A stretch of 64,000 nucleotides of DNA from Vespa crabro (GCF_910589235.1 NC_060966.1:3773320-3837319), one strand, 5' to 3'; positions 24,874-36,875 are shown, numbered from the stretch's first letter. Numbers and translations: made by a program. The notes: generated from the letters alone by a model not told the origin.

Positions 24874-24906
<33 letters not shown>

Positions 24907-24941
24907 AGAAGAAAAAAACCAAAAAAAAAGTAATAATAAAT

Positions 24942-24944
24942 GAA

Positions 24945-25023
<79 letters not shown>

Positions 25024-25025
25024 AT
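24942..25025. repeat. (AAAT)n array, about 21 copies
   Basis: An uninterrupted tetranucleotide run of 84 bp, preceded by (GA)n (24873-24905) and followed by (GGA)n (25121-25154). The poly-Leu/Ile/Tyr frames on the minus strand are artefacts. Confidence 0.95.
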
Positions 25026-25329
25026 TGAAAGGAGAGACATGTAGTTAGGTACACATCAGGGATTTTTGTTGCCGATGAGGAAGAAAGAAAAAAAAGAGAA
25101 AAAAGAGAAGGAATGAGGGAGGAGGAGGAGGAGGAGGAGGAGGAGGAGGAGGAGGGGGAGGAAGAGGAGGAGTAAGTACATACATGTAAAATGTTGAAAA
25201 TTGTCGCGTGCGAACCCGAGAAATGAAAGTATTGCTATCAACGTATCGTGTTGCTGTCAGTAACGACGCATTAGCGCATTCATATCGCATTCCGAGGCTA
25301 CCCTTCGATCCGTGCTCTTAACACGCGCC

Positions 25330-25692
25330 AGCCAGTATTCATCTATATATGTATGTATGGATATGTATTTATGTATGTATGTGTTTATGTATATGGGATA
25401 CATACGTATGCTATGGGTAGACACACGTGTCGCATCGATACGGACGACGGAAACGTATGCGATCGAAAATGTCCGCTCTCGAGAATCGCGATAAACATTT
25501 CTATTTACTTTCTATCTTGAATATTAGGTTCTTTAAATGTTCCTTTATCGTTCTTTTGCATACCGTATATAAATGCATACGTATACGTGAGGAATTTCAA
25601 AATGATTTCTTTATCGTTTCGAATTAACGTAATCAATTCGTAAGGGGAAATTTTTTTTAAATTATAAAAATGTGTGACTATATGCGAGCACG

Positions 25693-25732
<40 letters not shown>

Positions 25733-26165
25733 TATGGGTAAGAGAGCTTGTAAATATACTATCTTTTTATTAAATATTCATAATTATTAATAATCTATAA
25801 ACGACATGACAATGATACGCAATTTATATACAATACTTCTATATATATCCATACGTATGTATCTATAGTATGTTTGGTAAATTTTATATTGATTCATTAG
25901 TTTATTCATTAATTTATATCATTAACGTACTATTTATCTACTTTCAAAATCTTATCATAGTACGTTTGATAAATATTAACAAAAAGTTTGTATACATAAG
26001 AAAGATTAAACGCTCTATATATATATATATATACTTTGTCAAGATCAAACCGAATACATAGTAGATTTATTAAATATAAACAGATATATAATTAAAAATC
26101 TGTACATAATTACACTCACATAGAAAATGTGGACCATGTGAGTATGTGTATTTGTTTCTAAAATA
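25330..26165. other. AT-rich intergenic DNA with TATG and TG repeats
   Basis: Contains TATG-rich sequence (25350-25395) and (TG)n (25695-25727). No coding sequence or structured element was recognised. Confidence 0.7.
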
Positions 26166-26325
26166 CAATTAAAAAATCTTTACAGGGATAGTTCGAAAAA
26201 AAAATTTTCGTAAGATAGAGAAAAGAAGAAAAGAAAGATTGAGATTTCGAGTATCCGCAATTTGCCAAATGAAATGAAAAGAAAAGAAAGATAAAGAGAG
26301 ATGGGTAGAAAATTTTTCGTAAGAA

Positions 26326-26373
<48 letters not shown>

Positions 26374-26535
26374 AACACTTTACAAAGTTCCAGTACAAAC
26401 AGACAGGTTAAAAGTTCGAGAAGAAATGATGTGTCTCGCGAAAGGAGGAATGGAATAAAATAGAAAGAGACAGTTAGAGAAAGAGATAGAGAATTTTCCA
26501 AAATATAGCAAAAAAAAAAAGAGAGAGAAATAGAA

Positions 26536-26582
<47 letters not shown>

Positions 26583-26664
26583 TTGAGATTTCGGGTACGC
26601 ACAATATGCCGCAGAAAAATAAAATAAAGATAGAAAAAGATGACTAGAGAATTTTTCGTATAAT

Positions 26665-26695
<31 letters not shown>

Positions 26696-26884
26696 CAGGT
26701 TGTAGAGTTCGGGCAGAAACGAAGAGACAGGTTGCAGAATTCGGGCACAAACAAAGAGACAGATTGAGAGTTCGGACAGACACGATGTGTGCCATGTAAA
26801 AAGAAAAGAAAAGAGAATGATAGAATGAGACGGTTAGAAAATTTTTCGTTAGATAAAAAAGGATAGACAGATAGACAGAGACAT

Positions 26885-26935
<51 letters not shown>

Positions 26936-27052
26936 AGTTGAGATTTCGAGCACGCGTGAAAATAAGAATAGATAGAAAAGAAAAGAGAAGAAAGGGAAAG
27001 AAAAGAGAGTGATAGAAAGAGACGGTTCAACAATTTTTCGTAAGATAAAAAA

Positions 27053-27089
<37 letters not shown>

Positions 27090-27140
27090 AAGAGAGATAG
27101 GTTGCAGAGTTCGGGTACATGCGAAAAAAAGAGGAAAAAG
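26165..27140. repeat. decayed tandem array, about six units of 110-190 bp, each with a (GA)n core
   Basis: An AATTTTTCGTAAGATAAA-type block recurs at about 26201, 26309, 26490 (weak), 26649, 26838 and 27030. Each is followed by a (GA)n run and then a GACAGRTTGAGATTTCGGGT-type block (26237, 26580, 26698, 26729, 26760, 26934 and 27099). The 255-codon minus-strand frame across it is produced by the repeats and is not a gene. Confidence 0.8.
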
Positions 27141-27290
27141 TCGTTCTCGGGTCATCGGGTTGGCTCGTCGTTCGTCGAAAGGGCGTTGCGTCGCATCCAC
27201 CTTTTCTCGTTTCCTCCGTACACGACGTCAGAGCGTCGATAGAGACCGATTACCTCTATGTGTGGGAGACTTTCTGAAAGAAAGAGAAAG

Positions 27291-27332
<42 letters not shown>

Positions 27333-27396
27333 GGGATATACGAGGGCCGCCCACGTTGCTGAGACTTTTCATCAGGTTTATTCACTTCTATCGATA

Positions 27397-27427
<31 letters not shown>

Positions 27428-27432
27428 CTCTA

Positions 27433-27463
<31 letters not shown>

Positions 27464-27470
27464 TTCTCTT

Positions 27471-27507
<37 letters not shown>

Positions 27508-28662
27508 CTCTATCTTTCTCTCTCTCTCTCTCTTCTTCTTCTTTCGTCGATCTCTTAAATTATCTTTACTTTAGATATCATCTAGAACTCTCATTCTTAT
27601 CTTATTAATTTTAATTGATATATATTTATATCAATTTCGTTATCTTTCTAAGGTATTCTCTAAGTTCGATTTTTATATGACGACATTATTACTTGATGAT
27701 TTGATTTATATCAGGGAATAATTGTCAATTCGTAGAAATTTATAGGATATTATGAAAATAATAGAAAGATATTATTATTTGAAATTAGAATTTCAAATAT
27801 CGGCGAGAAAAATTCTCGATGAACTTTTTATAAAAGTTGTTATTTCATTTGATATATGAAATTATCGTCGATATTTTGATTTTATTAGTTTAACTTTCAT
27901 GAAATATACATATATAGTCTATTTGCATTTTATTAATTATTGAACGTTTTATTAATTATTAATTATTAATAATTTTATTAATTATTGAACATTCGAATTG
28001 TTAGATGAACAGATAAGATGAAATATAGTAATCGAAGATTAATCTTCTAATTAGATCGTTATAACAAGTGATGATTTTATATCGACAATAGCAAAGTTGA
28101 AATATTTGAAAATTAATAGATCAATGGATTGATTAATAGAAATATATTTTTCGAAAAATAATATATTATTAAAAATAAATTCTTCGTTTTGACAAAATGT
28201 TCGAAATTCGTTAATTATTGACGAAAAATATATTATTATTCGTTAACTTTTAATTCGTTAAAAGTCAAAAATTTATCTGAAATTTATAGAACAAATGGCG
28301 TTTCATTGAATTCCAATTTAATTCGTACAAAAACATATAGGATTTTTTGCATAAACATTGAACCAATGTGAAATTTAGAAAGTTTGGAATTTTTACGAGA
28401 ACACGTAAGATTATAAAAAGAAAAAGAAAAGACGAAAAAGAAGGACAAAATAATCAAAGATAATCTAAAAGGATCGTAAGATAACAAAGAAATAAGATTG
28501 ATCATCTGTGGCGATGCGAATTCTTTAATTTTAACAAATTATGCAAATAATATAATATTCAAAATCAATGTTAAATATAAAAAAAAAAGAAAAACAAAAT
28601 TCATTTTTAATTATTACAAATCGAAATTTTATTCGATCTTTATAAGAAATACCTGTGTGTGT

Positions 28663-28699
<37 letters not shown>

Positions 28700-29300
28700 T
28701 GTATATTTCAATAAAACTTAAATTAATACGAAATATTATTAATATCTAAATTTTGAATCAACGTAATTTAGAAAGTATCAAATTCTTCAATTATTATAAC
28801 ATTTTATTGGCATATATTGGAAAAGAAAAAGATAATCATGATGGATCATTATAACGTGAGAAAAAGGATCGAAATAAATTTATACATGCGATCATAATTA
28901 ATAGATCAATATCATAATCACAAATTGTTGGATATCTTGAAAGCGATAATAAACAATTTTCGAATGAAACAAAATAAAATAAAATAAATATAAATACGTG
29001 TTAGAAAATTAAAATGACAAATTTCCTTATCATCGTTATCATTTCGTATCAAAGTAGCGTGTTATATGTTTTTTTCTGTTTTTCTTTTTTTTTTTTTCTT
29101 CTTTTTTCAAACTTTTATACAAGAAATATTTCACGATGATTATTTCTTATGTGAAACTCATAATGTATTTTAATCTGAACATAGTATCAACGCGACTTAG
29201 AAAATATTAAGACCGTGTAATTATTAGAAAGCGCATGTAAAAATGGAGAGGAAAAAAAAAATAAAAGGAAAAGGATCATTGATTTTTTTTTTCCTCGTAA
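27140..29300. other. intergenic: short GC island, (CT)n block, then AT-rich DNA
   Basis: 27140-27260 is unique and GC-richer and includes a GACGTCA CRE-like half-palindrome at about 27222. 27295-27330 is (GA)n and 27395-27535 is (CT)n with TTTC interruptions. From 27.55 to 29.3 kb the DNA is AT-rich with one (TG)n (28664-28692) and no recognisable gene. Confidence 0.7.
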
Positions 29301-29303
29301 AAT

Positions 29304-29556
29304 TTCGAATTCCAAGAAATATTTTCGAATGTAACGATCTTAAAGTTCGTAACGAGTGTATGACCTTCGATATAAACGGGAAAAAGAATAGAATTAAGAA
29401 AGTTTTATTCGATCCTTATAATAGATTCTATCATTTTGAATATAATAGATTTATCTAATAATTTAAAATCGATCAATTTCTTTGAAAACATTGAATCCGA
29501 AAGAATATTATCAAATAAAGTGATATTAAACTTTGTAAAAGAGTGTGATACGTTTG

Positions 29557-29591
<35 letters not shown>

Positions 29592-29665
29592 GAAATGAAA
29601 AGGAAACAAACTTTTATTCGATCCTTATCACAAAACGTTATCATTCCATTTGAAATATTCATTCG
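29304..29665. repeat. diverged two-copy tandem duplication (29304-29460 and 29489-29665)
   Basis: Shared block order: GAATYCSAARAAATATT, then GAGTGTRTGAYC/GAGTGTGATACG, then TTTTATTCGATCCTTAT, then TATCATTYYRTTTGAA. The second copy contains a long poly-A insertion (29562-29589). Confidence 0.6.
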
Positions 29666-29792
29666 ATTTTTTTTATTATAATATTTTTCCCTAAGATCAC
29701 ATTACGTCTCATAATATATATTGAATATCAACGTTAAGATATAATTTTAGAGAATATTAAGGAAACAATTTTTTTTCGATTAATTTTAATAA

Positions 29793-29796
<4 letters not shown>

Positions 29797-29829
<33 letters not shown>

Positions 29830-29970
29830 TAATAAACACACGTAAAAGAAGAAAAGAGAGAAATAAAAAAAGAAATGAAGAAGAAGAAGAAGAAGAAAGA
29901 ATAATCTAAAAAGACGATGACCTTAACGATGTAAAAGAAAAAAAAAAGAGAGAAAGAAAAAGAGAGAAAG

Positions 29971-30021
<51 letters not shown>

Positions 30022-30140
30022 GAAAAGCAAACAACAATAACAACAGCAACAAAGAGAAAAAAAAAAGAGAAGATAAGAAAAGAAAAGAAAAATGGAAAGA
30101 CCGACCAACAACAACAAAAACAACAACAACAACAACGATG

Positions 30141-30172
<32 letters not shown>

Positions 30173-30225
30173 AACAGCAACAACAATAAAGAAAAAAATA
30201 GAAGCAAAACGAAAGGAAAAGATCG

Positions 30226-30261
<36 letters not shown>

Positions 30262-30410
30262 AACAACAACAACAGCAATAACAATAAAGAAAAAAATAGA
30301 AGCAAAACGAAAAAGAAGAAAAAAGGAAAAGAGGAAAGAAACGAAAGAAAAGAAGGAGGAAAGAAAAGGAAAGAAAAGGAAGAAAAACCAGAAAAGATCG
30401 AACTTGGATT
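29797..30410. repeat. (CA)n, (GA)n and (AAC/GAC)n purine-rich block
   Basis: (CA)n at 29797-29822, (GA)n at about 29970-30014 and (AAC/GAC)n at 30105-30190 and 30226-30290. The two triplet tracts share a trailing block AATAAAGAAAAAAATAGAAG (30186 and 30284), indicating an internal duplication of about 98 bp. The 223-codon minus-strand frame is an artefact. Confidence 0.85.
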
Positions 30411-30419
30411 AGGTATCTC

Positions 30420-30620
30420 TATCGGCACGGATTCCGCAATACGACGGTAGTCCGATAGGCTTGGCGTGTGTACAGGTTAGCGAGAGAGGGCCCCCATACA
30501 GGTATTATACGCAAGCTCTTTGTCGAGTGCGGAGGGTGGGGGAGGGAAGGGGTTATATTGGCGCCACCTCCTGCACGGTTAAGCGAGCGACTAGGGCAGA
30601 CTTACGCCTTACGCCTCTCA
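30420..30620. promoter_or_regulatory. unique GC-rich island with G-quadruplex and CTCF-like motifs
   Basis: 30534-30552 reads GGGTGGGGGAGGGAAGGGG, a canonical four-run G-quadruplex pattern. Eight bases further, 30560-30573 on the minus strand reads CAGGAGGTGGCGCC, close to the CTCF core AGGTGGCGC known from flies and vertebrates. It sits 1.7 kb upstream of the 32251 exon, so an insulator or promoter element is plausible. This is motif-level evidence only. Confidence 0.35.
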
Positions 30621-30623
30621 CTC

Positions 30624-30662
<39 letters not shown>

Positions 30663-30863
30663 CTCTCTTCCCCACCCTTTCCTCTATCACACTCGCACAT
30701 ACGATCCCTCCCTTCCTCCCACCCTTCCTCTTCTCTTTCTCACTCACTCTCTCAATCTCTCTCTCTCTCTCTCTCTGTCTCTCTCGTTTCCCCTTCCCCT
30801 CCGTCGCACCTCGACCCTCTCACGATCCCTCTCCTCTTCTCTCTCTCTCTCTCCCTCTTTCTC

Positions 30864-30900
<37 letters not shown>
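30620..30900. repeat. (CT)n cluster
   Basis: Interrupted CT runs at 30618-30670, 30735-30785 and 30835-30900 with C-rich linkers. Ser/Leu and Arg/Glu frames on both strands are artefacts. Confidence 0.9.
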
Positions 30901-30903
<3 letters not shown>

Positions 30904-30980
30904 GCTGCAACTCCGGCTCGGCTTACCCAACCTAACCCGCGGGCCAACTTCATTCCACGCCGACTGACCACCACCGACGG

Positions 30981-31001
30981 CCGTCGTCGCCGTCCTCGAC
31001 G

Positions 31002-31032
<31 letters not shown>

Positions 31033-31119
31033 GGTCGTCGTCGTCGTCGTCGCCGCAACCGCCGCTGCTAACGCCGCCGCCGCCACCGCCGTCGCCACCG
31101 CCGCCGCCGCCTCCGCCGC

Positions 31120-31157
<38 letters not shown>

Positions 31158-31240
31158 CCACCGCCGCTGTCGTCGTTGTCGTTGACGTTGTCGTCGTTGT
31201 CGTTGTTGTAGTCGTTGTCGTAATCGTCGTAGTCTTCGTT
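30981..31240. repeat. GC-rich (CGT/CGC)n trinucleotide block, about 260 bp
   Basis: Degenerate CGN triplets: (CGT)n, then (CCG/CCA)n, then (CGT)n grading to GTTGTC. Because of the 3-bp period, several frames are open as poly-Val/Ala (plus) or poly-Thr/Ala (minus). There is no start context, splice border or non-repetitive flank to support coding. It is the most CpG-dense part of the window. Confidence 0.85.
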
Positions 31241-31724
31241 CTTTTCGTAATTGACACGTTTAAACTATTTCCTTTAAACTATTACCATCGGTACCAATAG
31301 TATCCTTGTTATTACTTCCTGACCAATTCGCGAATTATCCTTAAACTCGTTAATATAATATATAATCGTATCGATAATAATAAAACTACGAAGAAGAAGA
31401 AGAAGAAGAAGAAAAAGAAGAAGAGGAAGAAGAAAAGGAAGAAAAGGTAGAAGAAAAAGAGGAAGAAGAAAAAGTAAAAGAAGAAGTACAAGAAGAAGAA
31501 TATAAATTTATCCCGGACGCGTGAGAAATTGTCCTTTTTAATTAGTTTCCATTTTTCTCTCCATTTTAATCCTTGTGTTCTTTTTCCATTCGTTCGTTCG
31601 TTCATTCATTTGTTTATTTTTCTTTATTGTTCTTTTTTTTTGCTCTCTTGTTCTATCCTCCTTTCACGGTGAATCTCGTGAGTTACATCGGTCAGATTAC
31701 ATCGTTTCGCGGACGACGATTACG

Positions 31725-31769
31725 GATACGATACGATACGATACGGTACGGTACGGTACGGTACGATAC
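31725..31769. repeat. pentanucleotide array (GATAC)4(GGTAC)4GATAC
   Basis: Nine 5-bp units with a block of four variant units inside. GTAC and GATC are self-complementary, so adjacent units can pair. Confidence 0.93.
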
Positions 31770-31985
31770 GATCTTTCGGATATAATCGCGTGCGCGCGAG
31801 CCGCGAGTGTGATCATCGTCATTCCCGAAGAAGTTTCTTCATTTTCGTTTCTTTTCCTTTTTTTTTTCTTTTTCTTCTTTTTTTTGGGGATTTTTTTCAG
31901 GGGACGGGGTTTCGTTTATTTCGTTTTTTTTTCTTCTTTTTTTTTTGTTTTGTTTTTTAGTGACTGTGTGAAGATTGAAAAGAGT

Positions 31986-32006
31986 GGGTGGGTAGGTGGG
32001 TGGGGG
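31986..32006 (+). other. G-quadruplex-type run in the presumed leader
   Basis: GGGTGGGTAGGTGGGTGGGGG pattern: four GGG runs with short loops, about 245 bp upstream of the ATG at 32251 and on the coding strand. If transcribed it could fold in the RNA. Confidence 0.5.
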
Positions 32007-32126
32007 ATAAGGAAGGTAGGATCTGCTACGGGAGGTGTCACGGATTAAAAAAAAAAAAAAAAATAATAATAATAATAAAAGGACGTGTTTCTTTGTCGTT
32101 TCCAATATATCGTTTTCTCTGTGAAG

Positions 32127-32176
<50 letters not shown>

Positions 32177-32250
32177 TAGATAGACAGATAGACAGAAAGA
32201 AAGAGAAAGAGAGAGAGATAGAGAGAGAGAGATAAGAAGAGGAACGCATC

Positions 32251-32361
32251 ATGGACATATCAGAAGATTGTTGGGAGCACGTGGGTCTCCTTCAGGAAGT
32301 CTCCCCCTCGGAACCAGCTCCACCACCACCTCAACCAGACTTCCTCATTCAGCAACAGGAG
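32251..32361 (+). CDS. first coding exon of an unidentified acidic, proline-rich protein (37 codons)
   Basis: ATG in a fair context (GCATCATGG) is followed by 37 codons and a consensus donor, GAG|GTGAGT, in phase 0. The peptide starts MDISEDCWEHVGLLQEVSP, then a proline run (PAPPPPQP), then DFLIQQQE. It is acidic, hydrophobic-spotted and proline/glutamine-rich, as is common at the N-termini of transcription regulators, but I do not recognise the protein. The roughly 200 nt upstream (32044-32250) contain no ATG and form a GA-rich leader, consistent with a 5' UTR. After the donor the sequence turns AT- and T-rich as an intron does. No partner exon was recognised to the right; the intron may exceed the window. 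Confidence 0.6.
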
Positions 32362-33375
32362 GTGAGTCCATCTTTCATATCTTATCTTATCTTTTCTTGT
32401 TGTTGTTGTTGTTGTTTTTTTTTTTTTTTACTTCTCCCCAATCCCTTCCCTTGATTATGATTATTTCCAAGATCCCATTTGATAATTCGATTTGTCATAA
32501 TTGACGATTTTAATAGATCGTTTCAATTTCAAACTGATCGCTGTATCTGTTCAAAAAAAAAAAAAAAATAAATAAATAAATAAATAAATAAATTGTTTCA
32601 AAATTTATTAAATTTTGAATATTACTCTTCGTCAATTTATCCTATTGAAATATTTTTGTTTTATATTTTCTACGTTATCATTGACTATGCTCCTCGTCGA
32701 TCATTCTCGTCGTTATATTTAAAATCGTGTTGTACAATCGAAAATAAAAAAAAAAAGGTATATAAATAATTTGGAAAAGATCTGTCTGATCTCTGATCAA
32801 ATCGATTATCATAATAAAATGATGAATTAGATATTATTCCGTTCGAATTAAATGTGATTTAAACGTTCATCAGATGAATTAAAACGCTTCTTATACATAC
32901 GCACACACGCACACATATGTATATATACATATATAATTTAATTATGACGCGTCTTTCGTATTTGGAGATTTTTTTTTCTTTCTTTCTTTCTTTCTTTCTT
33001 TTTTTCTCTCTTCTTTTTCTTCTTTATCTATCGTTAGAAAAAATCGATTACGTCATAAGAAATATAAGTAATGATAACTCTACGATCGTTTTCATTTTAT
33101 TTCATTTCGATCTAATACAAACATTTTCACGATACGAAAGACGGGAACATTTTCACGGTGAAATCTTCTGTTGTTATTGCTCTTACGTTGTTTACATGAA
33201 CGTCAGCTACTTAGAATTCATGCAAATTACATACACACACATATATATATATATATATACATATACACACATACATAGATATTCTTACGTTCATCAATAT
33301 TTCCACCTACGAGTGGATATATAATTATCCTTCAAAGAAATTTGCCGACGATTTTTCTTTAGCCGTTATACAGTA

Positions 33376-33434
<59 letters not shown>

Positions 33435-34501
33435 ATACATATATGTATCTATGTAGGTACTCGAGAAAACACTTAAACCGTTCCAACGCGGAAGATAATA
33501 CTCGTATCGTTTCGAGGACTAATATCTAATTAGCATAATACACTTTAGAATATCTTAGATGCATTCGCGAACATATTGGAATTTTCCCGCGCGTGGCCTA
33601 ACTTACGCATACACGTACGTAACTAGTTAAAAATTATTTGCACATTTTTCATTTGCGTTAAAGAATATCACGATATAGTATTTAATTTACGTGTCTTAGC
33701 CAATCGAAAAATTTTTTTTTCATTTATCTTAATTATTCAACGAATCAAAAGATTTACGAATAAATCGATAGTAAATTTATTCGTCAGATAGATCAGATTT
33801 TTCTTCTTCTTCTTCTTCTATTATCCTGTTTCACTTTTCTTTTCTTTCGTTTTCCTTTTTTGTTTTTTTTTTTTTTTCTTAAATACTGTAAATGTTTCAC
33901 ACGTTCTCGTAACACGACGCACAAGAGATAAATATACATACGTGTATAAATAATGTTCAAAGAGATTACAAACGATTATGACCTTTCGATTATGCTCGAA
34001 TGACTTTCATTAAATTCATACGATATCATAATCACTCTTTAGGATAAATATATTCGTTCTTATACTCGATATAGTTATACGATAACAATATACACACATA
34101 CACATATATATATATATGTGTGTATTCCAAAAGAAAAAAGAATTTTATTTTTCGATCATTATAGAAAATAGATGCGATATAATTATCTGTCTATAGTTAT
34201 AATAATAAATCCGTATATCTTTCTCTAATTCCTTAAAATTTTGATTGGTCCGTAATAACAAAGAGCAGCTGGCCATATCGATTCGGTTCTATATTTCTCT
34301 CTGTTTGTTCAAGCAAACGAATCGATAATGATCATACCATAAAACACTATCATTAAACGTTGATCGACAGAGGGTGTAAGATTTAGATGTGCTTTATACG
34401 TATACAATGTTCTATTCGAAATAAGAAAGAGATGAATGGATAAATGTATTATGAACAGAAAGAAAGAAAGAAGGACAAACAAACAAACAAACAGAATGGA
34501 A

Positions 34502-34541
<40 letters not shown>

Positions 34542-34860
34542 GGATTATTACAATGTGTATGTAAGAAAAAAAAGAAAGAGAGAGAGAAAGAGGGAGAATA
34601 GAAAAAAGAATTGTCGAAGGATCAAGAACTGGTTTCATTTCAATCTTGTAAGTCCCGTATAACGAGTTACAGATGACGATAGAGAAAGAGAGATAGAGAT
34701 AGAGATAGAGATAGAGATAGAATGAGATAGAGGGAGAAAGAGAGAGGATATATCGAAGGTATCCAAAAGGTAGGGCGTTAGTTATGGTGCCCTGTAATCA
34801 CATAAGAAATTATAGGTATTTAGTCGGTGCGCATGAATGAGTGGGATAAAGAAAGTTTAA
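32362..34860 (+). other. presumed start of intron 1 of the 32251 gene; AT-rich
   Basis: Starts with the GTGAGT donor and then (GTT)n and poly-T. It contains (AAAT)n (32568-32592), (TA)n (33244-33260 and 33378-33426) and purine runs (34450-34540 and 34678-34745, including GAGATA hexamers). No exon was recognised. Confidence 0.55.
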
Positions 34861-35193
34861 GGAAGAAGATATCGATGGCATCGGGCGCGTGCAGCCTTCG
34901 CGAAATACCCTAACTCCTTCTCAAGGCCCCTTATCCCATCCCACCCAATCTCATCCCACTTTATCGTACCCTACCCCATCCATCCAACCCCATCCACCCA
35001 TTTTTTTTTCTTTCCTTTTGTTTCTTCTCTTTTTTGTTCTTTTTTTTTTCTTTTTTTTTTTTTTTTTTTTATCGAACCCTACACACACCGATCATGATTC
35101 GTAGGGCCGCTTCTAGGTATAACCTACCTGCTTTTGCTTGCACCTGCTTGCTTCGCGCTCAGATTCGTTCTCGATATTTTAACCTTCTCGCAA

Positions 35194-35241
<48 letters not shown>

Positions 35242-35918
35242 CTCGATCTCGTTCGCGTTCTCATTCTCGTTCTTTTTATATCTATCTGCTTTCCAAGACA
35301 CCCCAATATCGACGTTAATTCCTTCGTACGTAAGATAATGGTGCCGCAATAATGTGTTGCGGCAACGCGATCAGCTGCTTGCTTATGGACACCAATCATT
35401 CTTCTTCTTCTTCCTTCTTCTTCCTTCTTCTTCTTCTTCTTCTTCTTCATCTTCTTCTTTTTATTGCCGTTGTTAAATCCTTTACGTGTTTATGAATCGA
35501 GAAGAGAGAGAAAGAAAGCGAGAGAGATAGAGAAAGAAAGAAAGAAAGAAAGGAAAAAGAAACAAACGAACAAAATAAATAAATGAATAAATTAATTAAT
35601 TAATTAATTAATTAACTAATTAATTAATTAATAAAAAAAGAAGTAAAAGGTACGAAGGCACTCACGCACGCACGCAAGCAGGCAGGCAGGCAGGCAGGCA
35701 GTCAGGCAGGCAGGCAAGCAGGCAGGCAGGCAAGCAGGCAGGCAGATAGGCAGACAGGCAGGTAGGCAGGCAGGCAGGTAAGCAAACACGCAAGCAAACA
35801 CGCATGCAAGCACGCACGAATACAAGCAGAAACGAACGGACACCTGTGCGCGCGAATTGAAAACTCTTAGTATTGTATATAAAAGCATTCGCCGGGAGGG
35901 AAAAGAATTTCTTTCCGA

Positions 35919-35961
<43 letters not shown>

Positions 35962-36221
35962 ATCTCTCTATCTATCTGTCTCTCTGTCTCTGACTATCCA
36001 TCTCTCTCTCTCTCTCTCTCTCTCTTCGAGAAGTGTCAACGTCTCGTAACTCGGTAGTCGACTTATAAATCTGTCAACAGTACCTACGAGGAACGAATTA
36101 CCAATAGCCCGACGTATACTTCTCGCCGCGTTCTCTCGATCCATCGAGAAACGTTTATCTTACTCTTTATCCCTCCTTTTTTTTTCTTTCCTCTTTCGTT
36201 TCTTTTTTTTCCCTCTCTCTC

Positions 36222-36266
<45 letters not shown>

Positions 36267-36591
36267 ATCTATCTATTTATCTATTTATCTCCCTCTCTTT
36301 TTCTTCTTCTTCTTCTTTTTCCTCGAACTAAAGAGTAATAAGAGGAAAATTGTTGGAATACGAGATCGTTCGTCAAATCGTAATTGCCTGATAAAAGTAC
36401 TTACGCGCGAGAAAGAGAAAGAGAATGAGAGAGAGATAGAAATAGAGAGAGAGAGAGAGTGAGAGTGAGAGAGAGAGTGAGAGTGAGAGAGTAGGAGGGA
36501 GAAAAAATGGCGATTATCTTTTTATGATATTTTTTCCTTTTTTCCCCAAAAAAAGAGAAAGAAGAGGGAGAGAGAGAGTGTGTGTGTGTGT

Positions 36592-36632
<41 letters not shown>

Positions 36633-36821
36633 GAAGAAAGAGAGTGTGCGTTAGGTCTACTCACGTATGAGTTTCCCACGGAGGGCCAGTTCGGGCCAGT
36701 TCGTGTTGTGTGGGAATATCTCGTGCTTATTACTCGTGCATAGGTAACACGTTCGATGGCCGATCGAGGAGTCGGCTCTCTTGTATTTTTGTATTCCTTT
36801 CTCGTACAAGATCCTTCCTTT

Positions 36822-36875
<54 letters not shown>

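Larger units (their letters stand above)
22330..25330. other. intergenic stretch with alternating GC-richer islands and microsatellites
   Basis: Islands at about 22380-22700, 23340-23620, 24020-24160, 24520-24790 and 25190-25330 are separated by (TA)n(GA)n (22876-22940), (GA)n (23231-23292), (AAG)n (23449-23484), (GGAA)n (23863-23920), (GA)n (24187-24213), (TA)n (24403-24424), (AAAT)n and (GGA)n. Apart from the doubtful small ORF at 24671 no coding exon is supported. Confidence 0.7.
31650..32250 (+). promoter_or_regulatory. presumed promoter and GA-rich 5' leader of the 32251 exon
   Basis: A GC-richer segment (31650-31830) includes a pentanucleotide array and GGTCAGATTAC, which resembles an arthropod initiator. 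It is followed by T-rich DNA, a G-rich run (31986-32006) and (GA)n/(GATA)n sequence (32120-32240) leading directly to the ATG. (GA)n runs are GAGA-factor-type sites in insects. The start site is not determinable. Confidence 0.4.

Noticed and set aside
26169..26936. 255-codon minus-strand open frame (Ser/Leu/Phe-rich)
   Set aside because: It is a read-through of the (GA)n-cored tandem array; composition is that of CT repeats and repeat units recur inside it.
29757..30428. 223-codon minus-strand open frame with poly-Cys/Leu/Phe
   Set aside because: Built entirely from (CA)n, (GA)n and (AAC)n tracts; no non-repetitive domain.
30820..31257. 145-codon poly-Thr/Ala frame, mucin-like
   Set aside because: A product of the CGN triplet block; the opposite strand is equally open as poly-Val/Ala.
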